Assembly: GCA_028688235.1 (NCBI GenBank)
Contig: JAQTYP010000012.1
Coordinates: 1-13,081 of the forward strand
Length of the DNA stretch: 13,081 nt
Reading direction: 5' to 3'
Source: Methylomonas sp.
GTDB taxonomy: Bacteria; Pseudomonadota; Gammaproteobacteria; Methylococcales; Methylomonadaceae
Below are positions 8,269-13,081 of this stretch, one piece after another; the first letter of the stretch is position 1; each line of letters opens with the position of its first letter. The position numbers and the translations under genes were made by a program. Under the pieces are notes generated by a model. That model had not been told where the DNA came from. It searched no databases and worked only from the letters and a program-made list of their open reading frames with translations.

Positions 8269-8440
8269 TATGGGCTGCCTGCGGCAGTGCAAAATGGCTA
8301 TCCTGCCATTTTGTCATGCTCGTACCTCCCTGTATGGCACCCTCGACTGCAGGGATGTAGGAGGTAGGGCAACGCAAGGAGCAGTTGCCGAAACGGGCTG
8401 CCTGCGGCAGTGCAAAATGGCTATCCTGTATTTTTGTCAT
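8240..8440 (-). CDS. Repeat-derived 66-codon open frame between pyrB and pyrC'
   Basis: The frame begins at an ATG that overlaps the pyrB stop (ATGA) and ends in a TGA that overlaps the pyrC' start (ATGA). The protein consists of two related parts: residues 1-15 (MTKIQDSHFALPQAA) recur as residues 42-56 (MTKWQDSHFALPQAA), and a GGT-small residue motif ends both parts. The repeat period is 123 bases, exactly 41 codons. The first start has a weak GGGGG and the internal methionine a strong GGAGG. No known domain is recognised. It may be a true small protein, but more likely it is a by-product of repeat insertion whose translation keeps ribosomes flowing from pyrB to pyrC'. Confidence 0.4.
   Translation of the reverse strand: MTKIQDSHFALPQAARFGNCSLRCPTSYIPAVEGAIQGGTSMTKWQDSHFALPQAAHKGAVQGGTA
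8243..8264 (-). promoter_or_regulatory. Hairpin presenting the pyrC' ribosome binding site
   Basis: Arms 8243-8250 and 8257-8264 (TGCCGTAC/GTACGGCA) pair perfectly over eight bases around a six-base loop that reads AGGGAG on the minus strand. The Shine-Dalgarno GGAGG (8254-8250) is thus in the loop and the first arm base, and the A of the pyrC' ATG lies at the foot of the stem. The structure could hold or expose the site, and ribosomes arriving from the upstream frame would melt it. Confidence 0.6.
8272..8343. repeat. Complete 72-base copy of the junction repeat
   Basis: The unit contains three small dyads in the + orientation: CTGCC/GGCAG (8275-8279 with 8283-8287), AAAATGGC/GCCATTTT (8291-8298 with 8305-8312) and an imperfect one around CTCCCT near 8319-8338. 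On the minus strand it presents AGGGAGG followed seven bases later by ATG (8317). The first 49 bases match 8395-8443 with three differences. Its last 30 or so bases match 8236-8268 apart from a one-base indel and a few substitutions. Confidence 0.8.
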
Positions 8441-8447
8441 GCTGTAC
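8395..8447. repeat. Left-hand copy of the junction repeat, at the pyrB stop
   Basis: This copy repeats the CTGCC/GGCAG dyad and the AAAATGGC arm, but the second arm has decayed (TGTATTTTT instead of TGCCATTTT). It carries the pyrB stop and the start of the 66-codon frame, and breaks off after GTACCCCC. The 51-base spacer to the complete copy (8344-8394) contains a GGCAAC/GTTGCC dyad at 8368-8373 and 8384-8389. Confidence 0.78.
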
Positions 8448-9402
8448 CCCCATGGCTGCCGAGCGTCATCGTCATGACGGCCATGCGTACCGCTATTCCG
8501 TTACTGACTTGCTGCAATATGACCGACTGCGGTCCGTCGGCGACGCTGGAGGCTATCTCGACTCCACGATTAATGGGCCCGGGGTGCATGACAATGGCAT
8601 CCGGCTTGGCTCGCTGCAATCGGCTTTCGGTCAGTCCGTAGCAGCGGAAAAATTCGCTCTCGCTGGGCAGGAAGGCCGAATTCATGCGTTCTTTCTGTAG
8701 ACGCAGCATGATCACGACATCGACGCCCTCCAGGCCCTCGTCCATGTCGTGCATGGGAATCACGTCCATACTGCGCACATGCGCTGGCAATAAGGTCTTG
8801 GGTGCGATGACTCGGACCTCGGATACGCCCAAGGTATTCAAGGCCACAATCTGCGAACGGGCGACCCTGGAATGCAGGATATCGCCGACGATGGCCACTT
8901 TAAGGCCTTCGAACTGCTTTTTATGCTGGCGTATCGTAAACATATCCAGCATGGCCTGTGTCGGATGGGCGTGCTGGCCGTCGCCGGCGTTGATGACGCT
9001 GATATGCGGTGCGGTATGTTGGGCGATGAAATGTGCGGCTCCGCTCAAGGCATGCCGCACGACGAACATATCGACCCGCATGGCTTCGAGGTTGCGTATC
9101 GTGTCCAGCAGGCTTTCGCCCTTCGATGTGGCCGAGGTGGCGATATTGATGTTCAATACGTCGGCGGAAAGGCGGGTCGCCGCCAATTCGAAGGTCGTGC
9201 GGGTGCGGGTACTGTTTTCGAAAAACAGATTGACGATAGTCTTGCCGCGTAACAGCGGCACCTTTTTGACCTGATGTTCGGAGATACCGGCAAACGACTC
9301 AGCGGTATCCAATATCTCGGTCAACAAAGACTTGTTCAGGCCTTCTATGCTCAGAAAATGCTTGAGCTTATGAGTTTCGGTCAATTGTATATGGCGACTC
9401 AT
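8437..9402 (-). CDS. pyrB: Aspartate carbamoyltransferase catalytic subunit
   Basis: The 321-residue enzyme condenses carbamoyl phosphate with aspartate in the second step of pyrimidine synthesis. Visible active-site motifs are FFENSTRTRTTFE (S64-T67 binds carbamoyl phosphate), the SATSKGES loop with lysine 94, HPTQ (146-149) and HPGPINRG (273-280). The ATG at 9402 is two bases after the pyrR stop and gives the family's usual N-terminus. An upstream alternative inside pyrR would add 35 unrelated residues. There is no pyrI regulatory subunit. The downstream PyrC' suggests the Pseudomonas-type PyrB-PyrC' complex. The last residues (GSHGGTA) are encoded next to the junction repeat and share the GGTA ending of the repeat frame. 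Confidence 0.96.
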   Translation of the reverse strand: MSRHIQLTETHKLKHFLSIEGLNKSLLTEILDTAESFAGISEHQVKKVPLLRGKTIVNLFFENSTRTRTTFELAATRLSADVLNINIATSATSKGESLLDTIRNLEAMRVDMFVVRHALSGAAHFIAQHTAPHISVINAGDGQHAHPTQAMLDMFTIRQHKKQFEGLKVAIVGDILHSRVARSQIVALNTLGVSEVRVIAPKTLLPAHVRSMDVIPMHDMDEGLEGVDVVIMLRLQKERMNSAFLPSESEFFRCYGLTESRLQRAKPDAIVMHPGPINRGVEIASSVADGPQSVILQQVSNGIAVRMAVMTMTLGSHGGTA

Positions 9403-9404
9403 GA

Positions 9405-9923
9405 TCAGGCGGCGCAGGCTAATGTTCGAATATCGATGCCCAAAGGTTCGGGGCCCGTCAATTTGATGCGTTGTCCTTCCGGCAATTCGATACGGGTCCC
9501 GCAGCAATCCGGCTGCAAGGGTATTTGCCGGCCGTTACGTTCTATCAACACGGCTAGCAACACCTGATTCGGTCGTCCGTAATCGAAAATTTCGTTCAGG
9601 GCGGCCCTTATCGTCCTTCCAGTATAAAACACGTCGTCGATCAGTATGATATCGCGCCCCTCCAAATGAGGTGGCAATTGGCTGGCCTTGACATTGGGAT
9701 GTATGCCGATTTGCGAAAAATCGTCGCGATAAAACGTGATATCTATCAATCCGAGCGGTTCGGCTATGCCCAGGCGTTGATGTATCAGCCGTGCAATCCA
9801 GGCTCCACCGCTATGTATGCCTATCAACAAGGGTTTATCGAGCTTACGCTCGGCAATTTGTTGGCGAATGTCGGCTTCCAGGTTGTCGAGAAGGTCGGCG
9901 ATATTAAGCGTAGGGGTCGGCAT
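9405..9923 (-). CDS. pyrR: PyrR bifunctional pyrimidine regulator / uracil phosphoribosyltransferase homologue
   Basis: The 172-residue protein has the type I phosphoribosyltransferase fold with the PRPP loop IILIDDVFYTGRT (92-104), IGIHSGGAWIA near 34-44 and ITFYRDD near 62-68, as in PyrR. In Bacillus PyrR binds pyr mRNA and causes attenuation. In gammaproteobacteria it is less clear whether the homologue regulates or acts mainly as a phosphoribosyltransferase. It lies directly ahead of pyrB with two bases between them, in the same place as in Pseudomonas. The ATG at 9923 lacks a good Shine-Dalgarno sequence. No PyrR-type antiterminator was recognised upstream. Confidence 0.93.
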   Translation of the reverse strand: MPTPTLNIADLLDNLEADIRQQIAERKLDKPLLIGIHSGGAWIARLIHQRLGIAEPLGLIDITFYRDDFSQIGIHPNVKASQLPPHLEGRDIILIDDVFYTGRTIRAALNEIFDYGRPNQVLLAVLIERNGRQIPLQPDCCGTRIELPEGQRIKLTGPEPLGIDIRTLACAA

Positions 9924-9956
9924 GATCGGTTCGAAGTCTTATTATTATGGGAAAAC

Positions 9957-9969
9957 GCCAGTCACTGGC
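9957..9969. promoter_or_regulatory. Short dyad in the ruvX-pyrR gap
   Basis: GCCAGT (9957-9962) and ACTGGC (9964-9969) form an inverted repeat with one central base, in the 49-base gap just upstream of pyrR. It could be an operator half-site pair. As RNA only four pairs with a five-base loop form, followed on the minus strand by GTTTT, so a terminator is doubtful. Confidence 0.25.
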
Positions 9970-9972
9970 CCT

Positions 9973-10422
9973 TCATCGTTCGTTAAACCAGCTCTGCAAT
10001 ATCAGTTGCGCGGCTAGCTGGTCCTGTACTTCCCATAGTTTACCAGCACTGACCTTAAGATCGTCATATAACAATTGCTTGGCGGCGAAGGTAGTCAAGG
10101 TCTCGTCGACTTGATGCACGACCAGGTTATAACGGCCGTGCAATTGTCTGCAAAACTTCTGCATGCGGGGAGTTATGGGATTGTCCGTGCCATCCTGTTG
10201 CTTGGAAATACCGACGACCAGCCCTACCGGTCGCCACTCGACTATCAATTGGCCGATGACCTCCCAGTTGGGAAGCTGATTCGGCGATTTGATGGTCTGC
10301 AACGGGCTGGCAATGCCGGTGCCGGCATAGCCCACGGCGACACCGATTTTCTTGTTGCCGAAGTCGAAACCCAAATAGGCATCGCTGCTAAATTTGGCCG
10401 CCAGCGGGTCCTGTTTAGCCAT
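9973..10422 (-). CDS. ruvX: Holliday junction resolvase-like / pre-16S rRNA nuclease YqgF
   Basis: The 149-residue protein has the RNase H-like YqgF fold: GFDFGNKKIGVAVG with aspartate 20 (18-31), LVVGIS near 68-73, VDETLTT (105-111) and a C-terminal VQDQLAAQLIL with the last acidic residue. The family matures the 5' end of 16S rRNA in E. coli and has also been called a putative Holliday junction resolvase. The usual VDERLTT motif has threonine instead of arginine at 108, a modest departure. The ATG at 10422 has AGAGG six bases upstream and overlaps the end of yqgE by eight bases, so the two are likely coupled. Confidence 0.95.
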   Translation of the reverse strand: MAKQDPLAAKFSSDAYLGFDFGNKKIGVAVGYAGTGIASPLQTIKSPNQLPNWEVIGQLIVEWRPVGLVVGISKQQDGTDNPITPRMQKFCRQLHGRYNLVVHQVDETLTTFAAKQLLYDDLKVSAGKLWEVQDQLAAQLILQSWFNER

Positions 10423-10981
10423 GCCCGGCCTCTGTGGTCAGACGATTGATATCGATGCCCAACTGACTGGCGGCCGCATTCCAACGCTGGCTGATCGGCG
10501 TGTCGTACAAAATGGCTTCGCCGCAAGGAGTATTCAGCCAGGCATTTTCGATGATTTCCTTTTCCAGCTGCCCGCTACCCCAACCGGCGTAACCCAGCGC
10601 AATCAGAAAATGCTCAGGCCCCTCACCTTTGGCTATCGCTTCCAGTATGTCGCGCGAACTGGTCAACATGATGTTTTCGGCGGTGGCTATGCTGGAGTCC
10701 CATTTTTTGTCGCAAGGGCTGTGAATCACGAAGCCACGTTCCTGCTGAACAGGGCCTCCGGCAAAAATCGGCGCATTCAATGCCGATTCCAATTCGGACC
10801 GAATCTTCATCTGCTCGAAAATGTCCTTCAATTTCATGCCGGTAGGCCGGTTGATGACGATGCCCAAGGCACCTTCCTGATTGTGCTGGCACAAATATGT
10901 CACCGTATGAAAGAAATGCGGATCGGCCAAGCCGGGCATCGCAATCAAAAACTGGTTGTTGAGATAAGGACTATCTATCAT
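10415..10981 (-). CDS. yqgE: YqgE/AlgH family protein
   Basis: The 188-residue product begins with the typical YLNNQFLIAMPGLADPHFFH segment and has GALGIVINRPTG (about 38-49), IFAGGPVQ and the C-terminal LGYAGWGSGQLEKEI segment of the YqgE/AlgH family (DUF179). The molecular function is not known. In Pseudomonas AlgH was linked to alginate regulation. It is almost always next to ruvX, as here. The ATG at 10981 lies 20 bases after tonB. Confidence 0.95.
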   Translation of the reverse strand: MIDSPYLNNQFLIAMPGLADPHFFHTVTYLCQHNQEGALGIVINRPTGMKLKDIFEQMKIRSELESALNAPIFAGGPVQQERGFVIHSPCDKKWDSSIATAENIMLTSSRDILEAIAKGEGPEHFLIALGYAGWGSGQLEKEIIENAWLNTPCGEAILYDTPISQRWNAAASQLGIDINRLTTEAGHG

Positions 10982-11001
10982 AAGTAGGCTGATGGGCTAA
11001 G

Positions 11002-11892
11002 CTAGCGGGCGGTCATACCGGTTTCGTCGGAAAACTTCCACACCCTGGTAATGACCAAAACGTTCAGTTCTTTTAATAAGTCGGCCGGCAAGGCCGCAAA
11101 TGGCGCACTCATTTTGACGATGCGCTTGGCGGCTTCGTCCAGTGCCGAATTACCCGAGGATCGGGCGATGCGTATGCTGTAAATGCTGCCGTCGGCATTG
11201 ATGCCGACGTCCATCGTCAAGGTTTGAGAATTGCTGCGATTTCGCGCCGCCTCGGGATAATTCAGATTTCCGGTACGTTCGACCTTGTCCTCCCAATCCT
11301 TGACATATTGGGCTGCCAGATATTGGTGAGTGCTGACGGATTTGACGAATTTGATCTTGCTGTCTTGCGCGCTTTCCCGGCTATTGCGTATCTGTTCGCC
11401 GAGTTGGGCGATTTGCTGCTGCAAGGCCTCGGCTGTCAGCCGGGGCTTTTGTTCGGTCTCTTGTTCGCTGGCTTCATCGATATCTTCCGTCGGTACGACC
11501 ATTTTTACCGGCGATCTGGCCTGTGCCAACACTTTTTGCGGCGTGATCTTTTTAGCTTCTTGCGCGGCCTGTTTCCGCGATTCGGCTTTAACGGCCGGTG
11601 CGGCTTGGGTTTGCGGAACCGGCAAATGTTGCGTCAGAGGCTTGGGCTTCTGATTGTCGTCACCGGCTCCCAATTGGTGATCGGCCGCCAGATATTTCGC
11701 CTGCTTGGGTGGCTTTTTCAGCGGCGCATGAGATACGGTGATTTCTATCGATTTACTGACTTTCTGCGCTTGCGGCACCTTGAAATTGATGGCCAGCAAC
11801 ACAAAGACGTGCACCAAAGCCGCGACGAACACGGCCAATAGCATGGAATCGTCAGTGGATAGCGAAGATGACGTCAGTTTTGCGTCTTGCAT
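11002..11892 (-). CDS. tonB: TonB energy transducer
   Basis: The 296-residue protein has one N-terminal membrane helix (about 16-36) with a histidine at residue 28, corresponding to the functional histidine of the TonB transmembrane helix. A long Pro/Lys/Gln/Ala-rich periplasmic span follows (about 50-150), then a Gln-rich probable coiled coil (about 155-180). The C-terminal TonB domain includes YPEAARNR, GINADGSIYSIRIARSSG and ALDEAAKRIVK. It should couple proton motive force from ExbB/ExbD to outer membrane receptors, but no exbBD or receptor is in the window. The ATG at 11892 is two bases after the gshB stop. A TTG at 11898 overlapping that stop is the alternative. Linkage to gshB and yqgE matches the tonB copy at this locus in Pseudomonas. 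Confidence 0.92.
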   Translation of the reverse strand: MQDAKLTSSSLSTDDSMLLAVFVAALVHVFVLLAINFKVPQAQKVSKSIEITVSHAPLKKPPKQAKYLAADHQLGAGDDNQKPKPLTQHLPVPQTQAAPAVKAESRKQAAQEAKKITPQKVLAQARSPVKMVVPTEDIDEASEQETEQKPRLTAEALQQQIAQLGEQIRNSRESAQDSKIKFVKSVSTHQYLAAQYVKDWEDKVERTGNLNYPEAARNRSNSQTLTMDVGINADGSIYSIRIARSSGNSALDEAAKRIVKMSAPFAALPADLLKELNVLVITRVWKFSDETGMTAR

Positions 11893-11894
11893 GT

Positions 11895-12857
11895 TCAATG
11901 CGGCGTTGTCGACTTAAAGTTATTCTGGATATGATCCATCAATTGAGCGCTGATATTGATCCCGAATTGTTTGTCGAGTTCCTGTACGCAGGTCGGACTG
12001 GTGACGTTGACCTCGGTCAGATAGTCGCCGATCACGTCCAGGCCGACAAACACCAAGCCCTTTTCCCGCAAAGTAGGGCCGACTTGTTCGGCAATCCAGC
12101 GATCGCGCGCGCTGAGCTCCCGGCCTTCGCCTGTGCCGCCGGCGGCTAGATTGCCCCGCGTTTCGCCGCTCGCCGGTATTCTGGCCAGACAGTAGGGCAC
12201 GGGTTCGCCATTGACCATCAATATGCGCTTGTCCCCATCCTTGACCTGCGGCAAATATTTTTGCGCCATGATGTAGCGCGAGGCATGTTCCGTCATCGTT
12301 TCCAGGATCACGCTCAAATTGGGATCGTTTTCGCGGATATGGAAAATCGACGCGCCGCCCATGCCATCCAGAGGCTTCAGGATTATTTCCCGGTGTTGTT
12401 GCAAAAAAGCGCGGATCTTCTGCGGATCGCGCGCCACCAGAGTGTCGGTGCAGCACTGCGGAAACCAGGCCGTATACATTTTTTCGTTGGCATCCCTGAG
12501 CGACTGCGGCTTGTTGATCACGTAAACGCCCTGACGTTCCGCCTGTTCCAGCATATAAGTCGCATAGATGTATTCCTGATTGAAAGGCGGATCCTTACGC
12601 ATCAAAATGACGTCCAGCTCGGCCAGATGCATATCCTGCTCGCCGACGAAGCGATGCCACCGGGTTTCGTTACGTTCGACCTCGAGAGTCCGGGTCCGAG
12701 CGTAGGTTTGCCCGTTTTGCATATACAAATCGCCAAGTTCCATATAATGCAGCTCGAAGCCACGGGCTTGCGCCTCCAGCAGCATGGCAAAACTGGTATC
12801 TTTTTTGATATTGATCTGGCCTATGGGGTCCATGACCATGCCGAATTTAAGCGTCAT
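11895..12857 (-). CDS. gshB: Glutathione synthetase
   Basis: The 320-residue enzyme adds glycine to gamma-glutamylcysteine using ATP, the final step of glutathione synthesis. It matches E. coli GshB (316 residues) along its length: KFGMVMDPIGQINIKKDTSF at the N-terminus, VLMRKDPPFNQEY-like substrate loop (here VILMRKDPPFNQEYIY), the ATP-grasp segment ILKPLDGMGGASIF, and VGLDVIG followed by LTEVNVTSPTC near the C-terminus. The ATG at 12857 has CAGGA five bases upstream and is preferred to an earlier in-frame start at 12908, which adds 17 unmatched residues. It is the first gene of the minus-strand cluster and diverges from rpmB. Confidence 0.97.
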   Translation of the reverse strand: MTLKFGMVMDPIGQINIKKDTSFAMLLEAQARGFELHYMELGDLYMQNGQTYARTRTLEVERNETRWHRFVGEQDMHLAELDVILMRKDPPFNQEYIYATYMLEQAERQGVYVINKPQSLRDANEKMYTAWFPQCCTDTLVARDPQKIRAFLQQHREIILKPLDGMGGASIFHIRENDPNLSVILETMTEHASRYIMAQKYLPQVKDGDKRILMVNGEPVPYCLARIPASGETRGNLAAGGTGEGRELSARDRWIAEQVGPTLREKGLVFVGLDVIGDYLTEVNVTSPTCVQELDKQFGINISAQLMDHIQNNFKSTTPH

Positions 12858-12898
12858 CAATGTCCTGTTTTGATTGATATTCGAGGAAAGAAAGCAAA

Positions 12899-12904
12899 AT
12901 TCTA
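12899..12904 (-). promoter_or_regulatory. Possible -10 box for gshB
   Basis: On the minus strand TAGAAT matches the sigma70 -10 consensus at five of six positions, about 42 bases before the gshB ATG and within an AT-rich stretch. No good -35 box lies at the right distance, so this is a weak call. Confidence 0.25.
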
Positions 12905-12928
12905 TCAAATTTATTTTTGGGGCGGTGG

Positions 12929-12957
12929 TTTACCGGTAAAAGTTTTTTTGGTATAAA
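12929..12957 (+). promoter_or_regulatory. Sigma70-type promoter of rpmB with palindrome over the -35 box
   Basis: TTTACC (12929-12934, four of six) and TATAAA (12952-12957, five of six) are separated by 17 bases, the optimal spacing. They sit about 40 bases before the rpmB ATG. A perfect 12-base palindrome, TTTACCGGTAAA (12929-12940), covers the -35 element and could be an operator. Confidence 0.55.
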
Positions 12958-12997
12958 GCTCGGCTATTTTGAATCAAACGCTCGCATTGAGGTAGTC

Positions 12998-13081
12998 ATG
13001 TCCAGAGTATGCCAAGTAACAGGTAAACGTCCCGTCACCGGGCACAACGTTTCACACGCAATGAATAGAACCAAAAGACGC
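12998..13081 (+). CDS. rpmB: 50S ribosomal protein L28 (N-terminal part, cut by window edge)
   Basis: The 28 visible codons read MSRVCQVTGKRPVTGH followed by NVSHAMNRTKRR, the conserved N-terminus of bacterial L28 including the CQVTGKRP signature. L28 is a component of the large ribosomal subunit. A GAGG lies five bases before the ATG. It is the only plus-strand gene. In most gammaproteobacteria rpmG (L33) follows, but that would lie beyond the window. Confidence 0.96.
   Translation, partial: MSRVCQVTGKRPVTGHNVSHAMNRTKRR

Noticed and set aside
8233..8447. CRISPR array
   Set aside because: There are only two to three unequal copies, with a four-base and a 51-base spacing, start codons inside the repeats and no cas genes.
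9403..9507. 35-residue N-terminal extension of pyrB
   Set aside because: It lies inside pyrR in another frame. The ATG at 9402 gives the normal aspartate carbamoyltransferase N-terminus.

Overview
The window looks like chromosomal DNA of a gammaproteobacterium. The order gshB-tonB-yqgE-ruvX-pyrR-pyrB-pyrC' is the one known from Pseudomonas, and the proteins are typical of the class. A methanotroph-like (Methylococcales) genome is possible from the overall flavour, but that is only an impression. Every gene is on the minus strand except rpmB, which begins at the right edge and runs off it. There is no gene-free stretch over 300 bases.

Right part (13081 down to 6957). rpmB (ribosomal protein L28) and gshB diverge from a 140-base intergenic region holding a good sigma70-type promoter for rpmB, with a perfect 12-base palindrome over its -35 box. 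Reading leftward come gshB (glutathione synthetase), tonB, yqgE/algH, ruvX/yqgF, pyrR, pyrB and a dihydroorotase-like pyrC. They are tightly packed, with overlaps or gaps of 2 to 49 bases, so they are probably largely one transcription unit. The pyrC product has lost most metal ligands of dihydroorotase. It is therefore best read as the non-catalytic PyrC' partner of aspartate transcarbamoylase, which implies an active dihydroorotase elsewhere in the genome.

The pyrB-pyrC' junction (8233-8447) is the oddest place. It holds partial and complete copies of a short hairpin-rich repeat that carries its own Shine-Dalgarno sequence and ATG. The repeats build a 66-codon open frame that overlaps the pyrB stop by four bases on one side and the pyrC' start by four bases on the other. 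An insertion or expansion thus seems to have kept the stop/start coupling of the operon.

Left part (6879 down to 1). Five further co-directional genes follow: a LOG-family (TIGR00730) nucleotide hydrolase, a MoxR AAA+ ATPase, a CreA-family exported protein, a DUF58 protein, and a very large membrane sensor with MASE1, CHASE, two PAS, GGDEF and EAL domains, truncated by the window edge. creA and the DUF58 gene share an ATGA overlap. MoxR-DUF58 pairs usually continue with von Willebrand-type (VWA) proteins. Here none follow, and creA sits between the pair. The c-di-GMP enzyme keeps both catalytic motifs and an inhibitory RxxD site, so it may both make and degrade c-di-GMP.
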